Part shown: in pieces, positions 52,812 to 61,844 of the stretch
Position numbering within the stretch: position 1 is the first letter of the stretch
Layout: every line of letters starts with the position of its first letter
From: DASZHJ01 sp035541215
GTDB lineage: Bacteria > Pseudomonadota > Alphaproteobacteria > ATCC43930 > CGMCC-115725
Direction: 5' to 3'
DNA length: 64,000 nt
NCBI GenBank assembly: GCA_035541215.1
Contig: DATKNV010000088.1
Location: 50,247-114,246, forward strand
Program-made: the position numbers and the translations under genes
Notes under the pieces: generated by a model
Told to the model about the DNA's origin: nothing
Database searches by the model: none
The model's input: the letters and a program-made list of their open reading frames with translations, nothing else

Positions 52812-53777
52812 ATGGCCGTCTATACGGATGTCGGCGACGAGGAGCTCACAGCTTTCGTCGCCCAATACGACATCGGCGCGGTCGTTTCCTGCAAGGGGAT
52901 CGCCGAGGGCGTCGAGAACTCGAACTACCTCCTGCAGACGGAGAAGGGCAGCTTCATCCTGACGCTCTACGAGAAGCGCGTTGCGCCGCAGGACCTCCCC
53001 TTCTTCATCGCGCTGATGGAGCATCTGGCCGAGCAGGGGATTGCGTGCCCCACGCCCGTCAAGGCGCGGGATGGCGTCGCGCTCCGCACTCTCTGCAACC
53101 GGCCCGCGGCGATCGTGACCTTCCTCGAGGGCATGTGGCCGCGCCGCATCCACCCCTTCCATTGCGCGGGGGTGGGCGGGGCGCTCGCGGCGCTTCATCT
53201 CGCGGGTGGGGGCTTCGGCATGAAGCGGCCCAACAACCTCTCGGTCGCGGGCTGGCGCACGCTCTTCGATGCCTGCAAGGCGCGGGCGCACGAGGTGCGG
53301 CCGGGACTCGCGGAGGAGCTCGGACAGGAGCTCGAGGAGCTGGAGCGGCGCTGGCCCAGGGACCTCCCCGCCGGCACCATTCATGCCGACCTCTTCCCCG
53401 ACAACGTGTTCTTCCGCGGCGAGGCGGTCTCGGGCCTCATCGACTTTTATTTCGCCTGCACGGATTTCCTCGCCTACGACGTCGCCATCTGCCTCAACGC
53501 CTGGTGTTTCGAGACCGACGGCGACTTCAACGTAACGAAGGCGCGGCTGCTGCTGTCGAACTACCGCGCGCGGCGGCAGCTCTCGCCGGCGGAGCTCGAG
53601 GCGCTGCCGCTGCTCGCGCGCGGAAGCGCACTGCGCTTCCTTTTGACGCGGCTCTACGACCTCCTCAATCATCCCGCAGGCGCGCTGGTGCGGCCCAAGG
53701 ACCCGCTCGAATACCTGCGCAAGCTCCGCTTCCACCGGGGCATCGACCGCGTCAGCGCCTACGGCATCGACGGATGA
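52812..53777 (+). CDS. thrB: Homoserine kinase (APH-fold, ThrB2 type)
   Basis: Phosphorylates homoserine for threonine synthesis. 321 residues of the aminoglycoside-phosphotransferase-like homoserine kinase family used by alphaproteobacteria. NSNYLLQTEKGSFILTLYEK is the nucleotide loop. The catalytic loop is GTIHADLFPDNVFF and the metal-binding motif is GLIDFYFACTDFLAYDVAIC. The start at ATG 52812 gives MAVYTDVGDEEL; a longer frame begins at 52764. Its stop overlaps the rnhA start. Confidence 0.95.
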   Translation: MAVYTDVGDEELTAFVAQYDIGAVVSCKGIAEGVENSNYLLQTEKGSFILTLYEKRVAPQDLPFFIALMEHLAEQGIACPTPVKARDGVALRTLCNRPAAIVTFLEGMWPRRIHPFHCAGVGGALAALHLAGGGFGMKRPNNLSVAGWRTLFDACKARAHEVRPGLAEELGQELEELERRWPRDLPAGTIHADLFPDNVFFRGEAVSGLIDFYFACTDFLAYDVAICLNAWCFETDGDFNVTKARLLLSNYRARRQLSPAELEALPLLARGSALRFLLTRLYDLLNHPAGALVRPKDPLEYLRKLRFHRGIDRVSAYGIDG

Positions 53778-54235
53778 GAAGCGCCGAGAACGACGTCGTC
53801 GACATCTTCTCCGACGGCGCCTGCAGCGGGAATCCCGGCCCCGGCGGCTGGGGCGCCATTCTGCGTTACCGCGGCAAGGAGCGCGAGCTCTCCGGCTTCG
53901 AGGCCGAGACTACCAACAACCGCATGGAGATCATGGCAGCGATCGCGGCGCTAGAGGCTTTGAAGCGCCCCTGCTCCGCCCGCATCCACACCGACAGCCG
54001 CTATCTCCACGACGGCATCACGCAATGGCTCCGGGATTGGAAGCGCCGCGGCTGGCGCACCGCCGACAAGAAGCCCGTCAAGAACGTCGATCTCTGGCAG
54101 CGCCTGGAAGCAGCACTCGCGCCGCACAGGGTCCAATGGGTCTGGGTGCGGGGCCATGCCGGCCATCCCGAGAACGAGCGCGCCGACGCGCTCGCGCGCG
54201 CGGCGATCGCGGCCAATCGGGAGGCGGAGGCTTGA
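53774..54235 (+). CDS. rnhA: Ribonuclease HI
   Basis: Cuts the RNA strand of RNA-DNA hybrids. 153 residues with the acidic active site: Asp in IFSDGACSGNPGPGGWG, Glu in NNRMEIMAAI, Asp in IHTDSRYLHDGI, and the final Asp in GHPENERADALA with His in VRGHAGH. The basic protrusion WLRDWKRRGWRTADKKPVKN is present. The ATG overlaps the thrB stop (ATGA), the standard alphaproteobacterial arrangement. Confidence 0.97.
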   Translation: MRSAENDVVDIFSDGACSGNPGPGGWGAILRYRGKERELSGFEAETTNNRMEIMAAIAALEALKRPCSARIHTDSRYLHDGITQWLRDWKRRGWRTADKKPVKNVDLWQRLEAALAPHRVQWVWVRGHAGHPENERADALARAAIAANREAEA

Positions 54236-54242
54236 AACGCGA

Positions 54243-54264
54243 CCGCCGCCCAAAGGGGCGGCGG
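54243..54264. terminator. Hairpin between rnhA and peroxiredoxin stops
   Basis: CCGCCGCCC pairs perfectly with GGGCGGCGG around the loop AAAG, between two convergent stops. There is no T-run. It probably acts as a shared 3' end for both transcripts. Confidence 0.5.
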
Positions 54265-54289
54265 CCGGCAGTCTCTTACACGGAAAGGC

Positions 54290-54769
54290 TCAGAGCGACT
54301 TCAGGATCGCCTCGGCGCTCGAGACCTCGAAGGCGCCGGGGTTCTCGACGTTGAGGGTCTTGACGACGCCGTCCTGGACGACCATCGCATACCGGCGCGA
54401 GCGCTTGCCGAGGCCGTAGCCGCTGCCGTCCATCTCGAGCTCGATCGCACGCGTGAAGTCGCCGTTGCCGTCGGCGAGCATCAGCACCTTGTCCTCGACC
54501 TTCTGGTCCTTGCCCCAAGCATTCATGACGAAGGCGTCATTGACGGAGAGGCAGGCGATGGTGTCGACGCCCTTGCCTTTGATCTCCGATGCCTTCTGCA
54601 CGAAGCCCGGAAGATGCTTCGCCGAGCAGGTCGGCGTGAAGGCGCCGGGCAGCGCGAAGAGGACGACCTTCTTTCCCTTGAAGATCTCGTCCGTGGTGAT
54701 GTCCTTGATGCCCTCCGCCGTCATGTGCTTGAGCTTCACCGACGGAATTCTGTCGCCGATCTTGATCAT
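54290..54769 (-). CDS. Peroxiredoxin (Prx5/AhpC-TSA redoxin type)
   Basis: 159 residues of the redoxin/Prx5 group. The peroxidatic Cys48 sits in the motif PGAFTPTCSAKHLPG; Cys73 (TIACLSV) is the only other Cys. DAFVMNAWGKDQ and GSGYGLGKRSRRYAMVVQDG are typical. It reduces hydrogen or organic peroxides with thiol or glutaredoxin/GSH. It lies downstream of a DsbD-like gene in the same direction, about 85 bases away. Confidence 0.94.
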   Translation of the reverse strand: MIKIGDRIPSVKLKHMTAEGIKDITTDEIFKGKKVVLFALPGAFTPTCSAKHLPGFVQKASEIKGKGVDTIACLSVNDAFVMNAWGKDQKVEDKVLMLADGNGDFTRAIELEMDGSGYGLGKRSRRYAMVVQDGVVKTLNVENPGAFEVSSAEAILKSL

Positions 54770-54853
54770 TGCCTCTCCCCTCTGTTGGGACGAATTTCGA
54801 TCCGCAGGGCGAGCCCCGCGCCGCCGCTACAATAGTGGGTCGATATGCGAAAA

Positions 54854-56965
54854 TCACCCCCCAGGGCGTGGGGTTATGTTGCCGGCAGCGCGCGGCGTTC
54901 CCTGCGCCCGCTCGAGCGCCCGCAGCACGTCCTCGGCGCTCAGAAGCTCCGAAAGCGCGATGCCCTCGGGCGCACCGGGCCCATAGACCGCGCTGAAGGG
55001 GATGCCGTAGCGGCCGTAGCTCATGAGATATGAGGCGATCGCGGGATCGGGCCGCGTCCAATCCGCGATCATCGCGACCGTGCCGGGCTCGGCGAGGCGA
55101 TCGCGCACGGGCGAGCGATCGAGGACCAGCCACCGGTTGAACTTGCAGTTGACGCACCAGTCCGCGGTCACGTCGACGAAGACGGTCTTCCCCTCGCCGA
55201 CGAGGCCCGCGATCCGGCCGCGGTCGAAGGGCTGCCATAGCGTGTCCGCGAGCCGCCCGGGCGCCGCCTGCGGCGGCGGCAGCACCAGGACCGCGGCGAG
55301 TGCCGCTGCAATCGCGATGACGGCGCCGGCGGCGCTCAGCCGGGACGCGCGCACGAGGCTCAGCAGCAACAGCATTGCTACAAGTAACGCCGCCACGATC
55401 GAGGCCGCGAGAAGCCCCGCTTCCGCCACCAGGACGAAGACGAGCCACGCGGAGGTCCCGAGCAACGCGAGGCCCAGGACGCGGCGGAGCGTGAGCATCC
55501 AATGCCCGGGCCGCGGCAGCAGGCGTGCCAGGGCCGGCATTGCCGCGACCGCGAGATAGGGCAGCGCGAGGCCGAGCCCGAGAGCTGCGAAGATCGCGAC
55601 GATGTCGAGGCTCGAGCCCGCCAGCGCGAAGCCGACGGCAGTGCCGAGCAAGGGCGCCGAGCACGGTGTCGCGAGCAAGGTCGCGAAGGCGCCGGCCGCG
55701 AAGCTGCCGAGGAGCGAGGGACGGCCGGGAGCGAGGCTCGCGCGGTCGGCGACGGCGCGCGGCAGCGGGATCTCGAACCAGCCCCAGAGATTGGCGGCAA
55801 AGAGCGTCGTGAGCACCGCCATCGCCGCGAGAAACGCCGGCTGCTGGAACTGCGCGCCCCAGCCGACCGCCATGCCCGCCCCCCGCACCGCAACCATCGC
55901 CCCCGCGAGCACGAGGAAGGAGAGCAGGATGCCCGCGGCCGTCGCGAGGAAGCCGCGCCGCAGCTCGGCCTTGCTCTCGCCATGTCCCACCGCCGCGAGC
56001 AGCTTCAGCGACAGCACCGGCAGGACGCAGGGCATGAAATTGAGGATGAAGCCGCCGAGAAGCGCGACCAGCAAAACGCTCAGCAGCGAGGGCAGCGGCG
56101 CCGCAGGCGCGACCTCCGCGGGGACCGCGACGGCCTCGAGCCCGCGAGCGCCGTCGACGACGGTGATCGTGAGACGCTCGCCCGCAAGCTGCGGTGGCGT
56201 CTTGCCGTCGCCGTAGACGGGAATGCGCAATGCCGGATGCGCGCGATCGCCCGCGAGCACGGGCGGGCCGAAGCCGATCCCCTCTGGCCCTTCGACGAAG
56301 GCATCGGGATGCGCGAGCGGCGGCTCGGCGGCGAGGCGCAGGATCAACACGGGCTTGTCGCCGCTCTCGACCGTGACCGCATCGAGATGCAGTCCCGCGG
56401 ATTTGCCGTCGCCGGGCACCTTCGCCTGGTATTCGCCGATGAGGCGGGCGAAGACGCCGCCCTCCGCCGCCCCCGCGGGCAGATCGAGCGTCAGCGTCGT
56501 CTCGTAGGGAATGCAGATGTTCTCGCAGGTGAGATAGTTGAGCGCGACCACCGCGTGGAGCGGCTCGCCCGGCTTTGCGAGCCGGACCGCGATCGGCAGC
56601 ACCACCCCGCCCTCGTAGCCCATCGTCTCGAGCCCGAGCACGCTGAAGCGCGTAGGCGCGGGCCAGGCGATGCTCGCGCTCGCGACGTTCTCCGACCCCT
56701 TCCAGTCGAGCTGCGGCGGGAAGCCCGCATCGCCCGGCGAGCGCCAATAGATCTTCCAGCCCTGGGCGAGCTCGAATTGGAGGCCGAGCGTCACCTGCTC
56801 CGACGTGCCCACCGCGGGCTCCGCGGCGATGAGGCGCACCCCGCCCTGCTTGGTCATGAACCACGCCGAGGCGGGCTCGGCCGCAATGGCGCCGGCGCCC
56901 ATGCCCAGCAGCAGGCAAGCGACAAGGCAGAGCAGGCCGAGGAGGCGGTGCACGGGTCGGGACAT
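54854..56965 (-). CDS. DsbD-family thiol:disulfide interchange protein (ScsB-like)
   Basis: 703 residues in three parts. A signal peptide and N-terminal periplasmic domain carry the pair CENIC (NYLTCENICIPYE). A membrane domain of about eight hydrophobic segments has Cys in FMPCVLPVLSLK and ATPCSAPLLGTA. A C-terminal thioredoxin-like domain ends in VTADWCVNCKFN. Electrons pass from cytoplasmic thioredoxin through the membrane Cys pair to periplasmic thiols. The long N-terminal domain resembles ScsB more than classical DsbD. ATG 56965 directly precedes the signal peptide. Confidence 0.92.
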   Translation of the reverse strand: MSRPVHRLLGLLCLVACLLLGMGAGAIAAEPASAWFMTKQGGVRLIAAEPAVGTSEQVTLGLQFELAQGWKIYWRSPGDAGFPPQLDWKGSENVASASIAWPAPTRFSVLGLETMGYEGGVVLPIAVRLAKPGEPLHAVVALNYLTCENICIPYETTLTLDLPAGAAEGGVFARLIGEYQAKVPGDGKSAGLHLDAVTVESGDKPVLILRLAAEPPLAHPDAFVEGPEGIGFGPPVLAGDRAHPALRIPVYGDGKTPPQLAGERLTITVVDGARGLEAVAVPAEVAPAAPLPSLLSVLLVALLGGFILNFMPCVLPVLSLKLLAAVGHGESKAELRRGFLATAAGILLSFLVLAGAMVAVRGAGMAVGWGAQFQQPAFLAAMAVLTTLFAANLWGWFEIPLPRAVADRASLAPGRPSLLGSFAAGAFATLLATPCSAPLLGTAVGFALAGSSLDIVAIFAALGLGLALPYLAVAAMPALARLLPRPGHWMLTLRRVLGLALLGTSAWLVFVLVAEAGLLAASIVAALLVAMLLLLSLVRASRLSAAGAVIAIAAALAAVLVLPPPQAAPGRLADTLWQPFDRGRIAGLVGEGKTVFVDVTADWCVNCKFNRWLVLDRSPVRDRLAEPGTVAMIADWTRPDPAIASYLMSYGRYGIPFSAVYGPGAPEGIALSELLSAEDVLRALERAQGTPRAAGNITPRPGG

Positions 56966-57043
56966 GGCGGCTTCCGGGCCCGTTATATATAGGGGTTCCC
57001 GCCCGCACGATAGGCCCGGATGCCTGGCATGGCTCGAGGGCGC

Positions 57044-57072
57044 TTGCACTGCGGCGGGCTCGGGCCTATCTC
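57044..57072 (+). promoter_or_regulatory. Candidate sigma-70 promoter for yqgE-maoC
   Basis: TTGCAC and TATCTC are separated by exactly 17 bases, about 30 bases before the GTG of the YqgE gene. The -35 box is good and the -10 moderate. No experimental support. Confidence 0.35.
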
Positions 57073-57102
57073 CAATCCCGGCGCAAGCAAGGAGATCGCC
57101 GG

Positions 57103-57663
57103 GTGACGTCGCTCGCGGGGCAGCTTCTGGTCGCGATGCCGCAGATGCAGGACCACCGCTTCGCGCGGTCGGTGATCTACGTCTGCGCCCATGGCACCGA
57201 GGGTGCCATGGGGATCGTGATCAACAAGCTCGTGGACAATCCGCCCGTGAAGATGTCGGAGCTGCTGTCGAAGCTCGGCATCGAGGCCGCGGGACTGCGC
57301 GGCGATGCGCGCGTCCATTTCGGCGGCCCCGTCGAGTCGGGCCTCGGTTTCGTCCTCCATTCCGCCGATTACACCGAGCAGGGGACGCTGGTGGTCGGCA
57401 ACAACATGGCCTTGACCGCGACCCTCGACATCCTCCGCGCGATCGGCCGCGGCGACGGGCCGAAGAAGCGGCTGCTCGCGCTCGGCTATTCCGGCTGGGG
57501 CCCGGGCCAGCTCGATTCGGAGATTCAGGCCAATGGCTGGCTCCACGTCGCGGCGGACGAGGGCCTCGTCTTCGACCGCGACCTCAAGGACAAGTGGCAG
57601 CAGGCGCTCGCCAAGATCGGCGTCAACCTCTCCGCCCTCTCGGGCGACGCGGGACACGCGTGA
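57103..57663 (+). CDS. YqgE/AlgH family protein
   Basis: 186 residues. GQLLVAMPQMQDHRFARSVI, HGTEGAMGIVINK and HFGGPVESGLGFVLH are the YqgE/AlgH landmarks, with GYSGWGPGQLDSEI towards the end. It is a small cytoplasmic family once tied to alginate regulation but without a proven activity. The GTG start has AAGGAG at good distance. The stop overlaps the start of the MaoC gene. Confidence 0.94.
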   Translation: MTSLAGQLLVAMPQMQDHRFARSVIYVCAHGTEGAMGIVINKLVDNPPVKMSELLSKLGIEAAGLRGDARVHFGGPVESGLGFVLHSADYTEQGTLVVGNNMALTATLDILRAIGRGDGPKKRLLALGYSGWGPGQLDSEIQANGWLHVAADEGLVFDRDLKDKWQQALAKIGVNLSALSGDAGHA

Positions 57664-58118
57664 GCGCGGCCCTCGGCCGCTATCTCGAGGATTTCGCACC
57701 CGGGCAGAAATTCGCCTCGGGCCGGCTCACGATCGACAAGGACAGCATCAAGCGCTTCGCGCTCGAGTTCGATCCGCAGCCTTTTCATCTCGACGATGCC
57801 AAGGCCGAGCGCTCGATCTTCGGCGGCTTGGCCGCGAGCGGCTGGCACACGGCGGCGCTCACGATGCGCCTCCTCGTCGAGAGCGAGCTTCAGCCGATGG
57901 GCGGGATCGTCGGCGCGGGCTTCGACGAGTTCCGCTGGCCCCGCCCCGTCCGTCCCGGCGACGAGCTTCATCTGGAGATCGAGGTGCTGGAAGTCCGCCC
58001 CTCGAAGTCGCGCCCCGACCAAGGCCTCATCAAGGTCCGCACCACCACGCTCAACCAGAAGGGCGAGGAGGTGCAGGTGAACGTCGGGAACCTGATCGTG
58101 CCGCGAAGGCCGGCGTAG
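57660..58118 (+). CDS. MaoC-like (R)-specific enoyl-CoA hydratase
   Basis: 152 residues of the hotdog-fold MaoC family. The hydratase motif is in FALEFDPQPFHLDDAKAERS with the catalytic Asp/His pair, followed by IFGGLAASGWHTAALTMRLL. These proteins hydrate 2-enoyl-CoA or accept other acyl-CoA thioesters. The start is GTG 57660, overlapping the YqgE stop (GTGA), so the two are coupled. Confidence 0.92.
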   Translation: MSAALGRYLEDFAPGQKFASGRLTIDKDSIKRFALEFDPQPFHLDDAKAERSIFGGLAASGWHTAALTMRLLVESELQPMGGIVGAGFDEFRWPRPVRPGDELHLEIEVLEVRPSKSRPDQGLIKVRTTTLNQKGEEVQVNVGNLIVPRRPA

Positions 58119-58126
58119 CGATCGAT

Positions 58127-58247
58127 CCCCTCTCCCCTCAGCGGAGAGGGTCGAGGTGAGGGGACGTCGGGCTCAGCGTTCGAGGAAATTCTTCCGGCCT
58201 TCCGCCCGTAATGCCCCTCACCCAGCCTCTCCCCAAGGGGAGAGGGG
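58127..58247. repeat. Inverted pair of REP-like palindromic units
   Basis: Two small palindromes face each other between the MaoC and GNAT stops. The first (58127-58163) holds CCTCTCC/GGAGAGG and ends GGTGAGGGG. The second (58214-58247) begins CCCCTCACC and holds CCTCTCCCC/GGGGAGAGG. They share the CCCTCACC and CTCTCCC words of the 62840 palindrome. They are probably intergenic repeats that also stabilise 3' ends. Confidence 0.7.
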
Positions 58248-58249
58248 AA

Positions 58250-58855
58250 TCACCGCCCCGTCCACTCCTCCCTGAGCAGCGCGAAGAGGACGTGGTCCTG
58301 CCATTTGCCGTCGATGCAGAGATATTTCCGCGCAAAGCCTTCCTCGCGGAAGCCGCAGCGGAGGAGCAGGTGGCGGCTCTTCGAGTTGTGCGGGAGGCAC
58401 GCGGCCTCGACGCGGTGGAGGTGCAGGCGATCGAAGGCGAAGCCCAGCATGAGCCGAAGCGCCTCCTTCATGAATCCGCGGCCCGCGTAGCGCTCGCCCA
58501 TCCAATAGCCGAGGCTCCCGGTCTCGGCGACGCCGCGGCGGATGTTGGTGAGGCCGATGCCGCCCATGAGCTTCCCGCTGTCGCGCGCGAAGATGAAGAG
58601 GCTGTAGCCCTGATCCCCGCGCCAGTCCTGAGCGTAGCGCGCGAGCCGCCGGCGGAAGGAGCTACGCGTCAGCGCATCCGCGCTCCAGCTCGGCTCCCAG
58701 GGCGTGAGAAAGCCGCGCGATTGCGAGCGCACTTCCGCCCAATCCTCGAAATCCGTGCGCTCCGCCGGCCGCAGCACCACCCGCTCGCCGAGGAGCCGCA
58801 ACGCCGGCGGCGAGCCCGCGAAGAGGCGCGGCAGGCGGAGGATGTCGGTCGCCAT
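58250..58855 (-). CDS. GNAT family N-acetyltransferase (RimJ-like)
   Basis: 201 residues. The RimJ/RimL-type fold is shown by RLLGERVVLRPAERTDFEDW, then FARDSGKLMGGIGLTNIRRG, GYWMGERYAGRGFMKEALRL (acetyl-CoA loop) and VEAACLPHNSKSRHLLLRCG. It probably acetylates a protein N-terminus or small amine. It follows the M16 peptidase gene by about ten bases in the standard thrC/peptidase/GNAT order of alphaproteobacteria. Confidence 0.94.
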   Translation of the reverse strand: MATDILRLPRLFAGSPPALRLLGERVVLRPAERTDFEDWAEVRSQSRGFLTPWEPSWSADALTRSSFRRRLARYAQDWRGDQGYSLFIFARDSGKLMGGIGLTNIRRGVAETGSLGYWMGERYAGRGFMKEALRLMLGFAFDRLHLHRVEAACLPHNSKSRHLLLRCGFREEGFARKYLCIDGKWQDHVLFALLREEWTGR

Positions 58856-58865
58856 CGCCGCTCCC

Positions 58866-60125
58866 TCAGGCCGCGAGCCGCTGCGCCACGCGGCCGTATT
58901 CCTCGAGCCGCCCGATGGGCCCGAGCGCGGTCAGCGTGAGCGCGCCCGCGCCGACGCTCCGCGCCGCGCGCGCGATCCCCGCGGCATCGACGGCCTCGAG
59001 CTTGCGCACGACCTCCCGCGGATCGAAGGGCCGGCCGTGGATGAGCATGTGATGCGCGTGCTGCTCGGCGCGAGAGGAGGTGCTCTCGAGCGACATCAAG
59101 AGGCCGGATTTGAGCTGCGAGCGCGCGCGCTGGATCTCCTCGGCATCGAAGCCCTGCGGCAGGCGCCGCATCTCCTCGCAGAGGACCGGCACCAGCTCCG
59201 CCACCTCGCTCTCGCCGGTGCCAGCGTAGATGCCGAAGAGGCCGGCGTCGCTATAGGCGTGGACGAAGGAATAGATCGAATAGACGAGACCGCGCTTCTC
59301 CCGGATCTCCTGGAAGAGGCGCGAGGACATGCCGCCCCCGAGCGCGGAGGAGAGAAGCTGCAGCGCGTAGTAGTCGGGATGCCCGTAAGGGAGGCCCGGA
59401 AAGCCCAGCACCACGTGCACCTGCTCGAGGTCGCGGGGCTTGCGCAGGTCGCCGCCGCGGTAGCGCGGCGGCTCCGTCCGCGCCTCGCCCTTCTGCGGGA
59501 GCCCGCCGAAGGCTCCCTCGGCAAAGGCCACGACCGCCTCGTGCTCGACCTTCCCCGCCGCCACCAGCACCATGCCGGCCGCGCCGTAATTGCGCTTGAG
59601 GTAGCCCGCGACGGTGTCGCGGTCGAGGCGGCGGATGATATCGGTCCGCCCCAGCACCGGCCGTCCCATCGCCTGGTCGGGATAGGCGCATTCCTGGAAA
59701 TAGTCGAAGACGATGTCGTCGGGCGTGTCCTCGGCCTGGCCGATCTCCTGCAGGATCACCTGCCGCTCGCGCTCGAGCTCGACGGGATCGAAGACGGAGC
59801 GCTGCAGGATGTCCGCGAGGATATCGAGCGCGAGCTGCTGGTCGCCCGCGAGCACCTTCGCGTAAGAGGCGGTCTGCTCGCGCGAGGTATAGGCGTTCAA
59901 ATGGCCGCCGACGGCCTCGATCTCGCGCGCGATCGCGAGCGCCGAGCGCCGCTCCGTGCCCTTGAAGGCCATGTGCTCGAGCACGTGGGCGACGCCGTTG
60001 ATCTCCGCGGGCTCGTGCCGCGTGCCGACATCGACCCAGACGCCGATCGAGGCGGTCTCGACCGTGTCCATGGCATCGGTGACGACGCGGAGTCCGTTGG
60101 AGAGACGCGAGACGCGAACCGACAT
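58866..60125 (-). CDS. M16 family zinc metallopeptidase (processing-peptidase-like)
   Basis: 419 residues of the pitrilysin/M16 family. The inverted zinc site is HVLEHMAFKGTERRS (HxxEH), with the distal Glu in the EIEAVGGHLNAYTSREQTAS region. It opens with TRLSNGLRVVTDAMD-like sequence typical of mitochondrial-processing-peptidase relatives. It is cytoplasmic and degrades or trims peptides. It starts three bases after the thrC stop and is co-transcribed with it. Confidence 0.95.
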   Translation of the reverse strand: MSVRVSRLSNGLRVVTDAMDTVETASIGVWVDVGTRHEPAEINGVAHVLEHMAFKGTERRSALAIAREIEAVGGHLNAYTSREQTASYAKVLAGDQQLALDILADILQRSVFDPVELERERQVILQEIGQAEDTPDDIVFDYFQECAYPDQAMGRPVLGRTDIIRRLDRDTVAGYLKRNYGAAGMVLVAAGKVEHEAVVAFAEGAFGGLPQKGEARTEPPRYRGGDLRKPRDLEQVHVVLGFPGLPYGHPDYYALQLLSSALGGGMSSRLFQEIREKRGLVYSIYSFVHAYSDAGLFGIYAGTGESEVAELVPVLCEEMRRLPQGFDAEEIQRARSQLKSGLLMSLESTSSRAEQHAHHMLIHGRPFDPREVVRKLEAVDAAGIARAARSVGAGALTLTALGPIGRLEEYGRVAQRLAA

Positions 60126-60128
60126 TGA

Positions 60129-61562
60129 CTAGCCTCCTGCAGCACCCGCGGGCGAGGTCGCCGGGCGCGCCCGCTCCGCGATGAAGCGCTCCACCGCCGC
60201 CAAATCGTTGGGCAGCGCCGTCATGCGCTCGGGACGATCGAGAAGATCCGCCATGCGCATCGGAAGCCGCGGGCGAATACCGGTCGCGCGCTCGACCGCC
60301 TCCGGGAACTTGGCGGGATGGGCGGTCGCGAGCGCCACCACGGCCGCGGCGGGATCGCGCCGCGCGCCGCGCGCCGCGCGGACGCCGATCGCGCTGTGGG
60401 GATCGATGAGCTCGCCGGTCATGCGATAGGTCATCGCGATCTCCGCCAGCGTCTGCTCGTCGTCGACGCGCTTGGCGGAGAAGAGCTCGCGGGCACGGCG
60501 CCATTCCTCTGTGCTCGCGGGGAGCGCGCCGGTCGCGCGGAAGGTCTTGAAGGCGGCCCCGACCGCGGCGCCGTCGCCGGACTTGAGCTCGAAATAGAGC
60601 CGCTCGAAATTGCTGGAGACCTGGATGTCCATGCTGGGGCTCAGGCTGGGCTCGACGCCCGCGATGGTCATGGTGCCGTCGTTCAGGAACCGCGAGAGGA
60701 TGTCGTTGCGGTTGGTGCCGATGACGAGCTCGGAGATGGGCAAGCCCATCCTGCGCGCGACGTGCGCGGCATAGACGTTGCCGAAATTTCCGGTGGGCAC
60801 GGCAAAAGAGACGGCACGGTCGGGCGCGCCGAGCGCGACGGCGGCCGCGACGTAATAGACCACCTGCCCCATGACGCGCGCCCAGTTGATCGAATTGACC
60901 GCGGAGAGGTTGTGCCGCGCGCGGAAGCGCTCGTCCGCGAACATCGCCTTCACGAGGTCCTGGCAATCGTCGAAAGTGCCCTCGATGGCGATGGCATGGA
61001 CGTTCGACGAGGCGACCGTCGTCATCTGCCGGCGCTGCACCTCGGAAATGCGGCCCTTCGGGAAGAGGATGAACATGTCGATCGCGTCGCGGTCGCGACA
61101 AGCCTCGATCGCGGCGGAGCCGGTGTCGCCGGAGGTGGCGCCGATGATGGTGACGCGCTCGCGCCGTCGCGCCAGCACGTGATCGAAGAGCGGGCCCACG
61201 AGCTGCAGAGCGTAGTCCTTGAAGGCGAGCGTCGGCCCGTGGAAGAGCTCGAGGAGCCAGAGATTGCTCTGGAGCTGCTTCAGCGGCGCCACCGCGGCGT
61301 GGCCGAAATTCCGGTAGGCGTTCTCGACGAGTTGCTTGAAGGCGGCGGGCGCGATCGCATCGCCGATGAAGGGCGCCATCACCGCCGTCGCGATCTCCGC
61401 GTAGGACTTCCCGCGGAGCGCGCGCAATGCCGCCGCGTCGAGCGCGGGCCAGCCCTCCGGCACGTAGAGCCCGCCATCGGGGGCGAGGCCCGCCAGCAGC
61501 ACCGCGTCGAAAGCGAGGCGCTCCGGCGGCCGTCGGGCATCGCGGGTGCTGAGGTAAAGCAA
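60129..61562 (-). CDS. thrC: Threonine synthase
   Basis: Converts O-phosphohomoserine to threonine with PLP, the last step of the pathway whose kinase is thrB in this window. 477 residues. LLAGLAPDGGLYVPEGWPAL, the PLP Lys in FHGPTLAFKDYALQLVGPLF, SGDTGSAAIEA and NLSAVNSINWARVMGQ are all diagnostic. The start is TTG 61562: the protein then opens LYLSTRDARR as in relatives, and CAGGAG lies upstream. ATG at 61703 would add 47 unlike residues. Confidence 0.95.
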   Translation of the reverse strand: MLYLSTRDARRPPERLAFDAVLLAGLAPDGGLYVPEGWPALDAAALRALRGKSYAEIATAVMAPFIGDAIAPAAFKQLVENAYRNFGHAAVAPLKQLQSNLWLLELFHGPTLAFKDYALQLVGPLFDHVLARRRERVTIIGATSGDTGSAAIEACRDRDAIDMFILFPKGRISEVQRRQMTTVASSNVHAIAIEGTFDDCQDLVKAMFADERFRARHNLSAVNSINWARVMGQVVYYVAAAVALGAPDRAVSFAVPTGNFGNVYAAHVARRMGLPISELVIGTNRNDILSRFLNDGTMTIAGVEPSLSPSMDIQVSSNFERLYFELKSGDGAAVGAAFKTFRATGALPASTEEWRRARELFSAKRVDDEQTLAEIAMTYRMTGELIDPHSAIGVRAARGARRDPAAAVVALATAHPAKFPEAVERATGIRPRLPMRMADLLDRPERMTALPNDLAAVERFIAERARPATSPAGAAGG

Positions 61563-61844
61563 GGGACCGGCTCCTGACCGCCCGGGGGACGATCCCCCGA
61601 GCCAAGGCCGGGAGAGCCTATCAAGGGGGCTCCCGCCGCCGCAACCCAGGCGAATCGCGGGGCTGGAATTCTGCGGCACGAGATTGCGGCAGGCGGATGA
61701 CATCTTGTTCAGACTCCATAAAGCATTGAAAAGAAAAGGAGGTTTATCGCCTCATCCGCGTCGCCATGGCCCATGCGCCGACGTGGAACAGCCATGACGG
61801 GCCGGGGCTACCGCGCATGGTGGCGCTCGTGGCACAAGGCCCTC
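61563..61844. other. Divergent region between thrC and azlC
   Basis: 282 bases. It includes the thrC ribosome site at its left end and an AAAAGGAGG site near 61733 that is too far from the azlC ATG to serve it. A 30-codon frame from the ATG at 61771 ends just inside azlC and may be chance. No RNA element is recognised. Confidence 0.45.
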
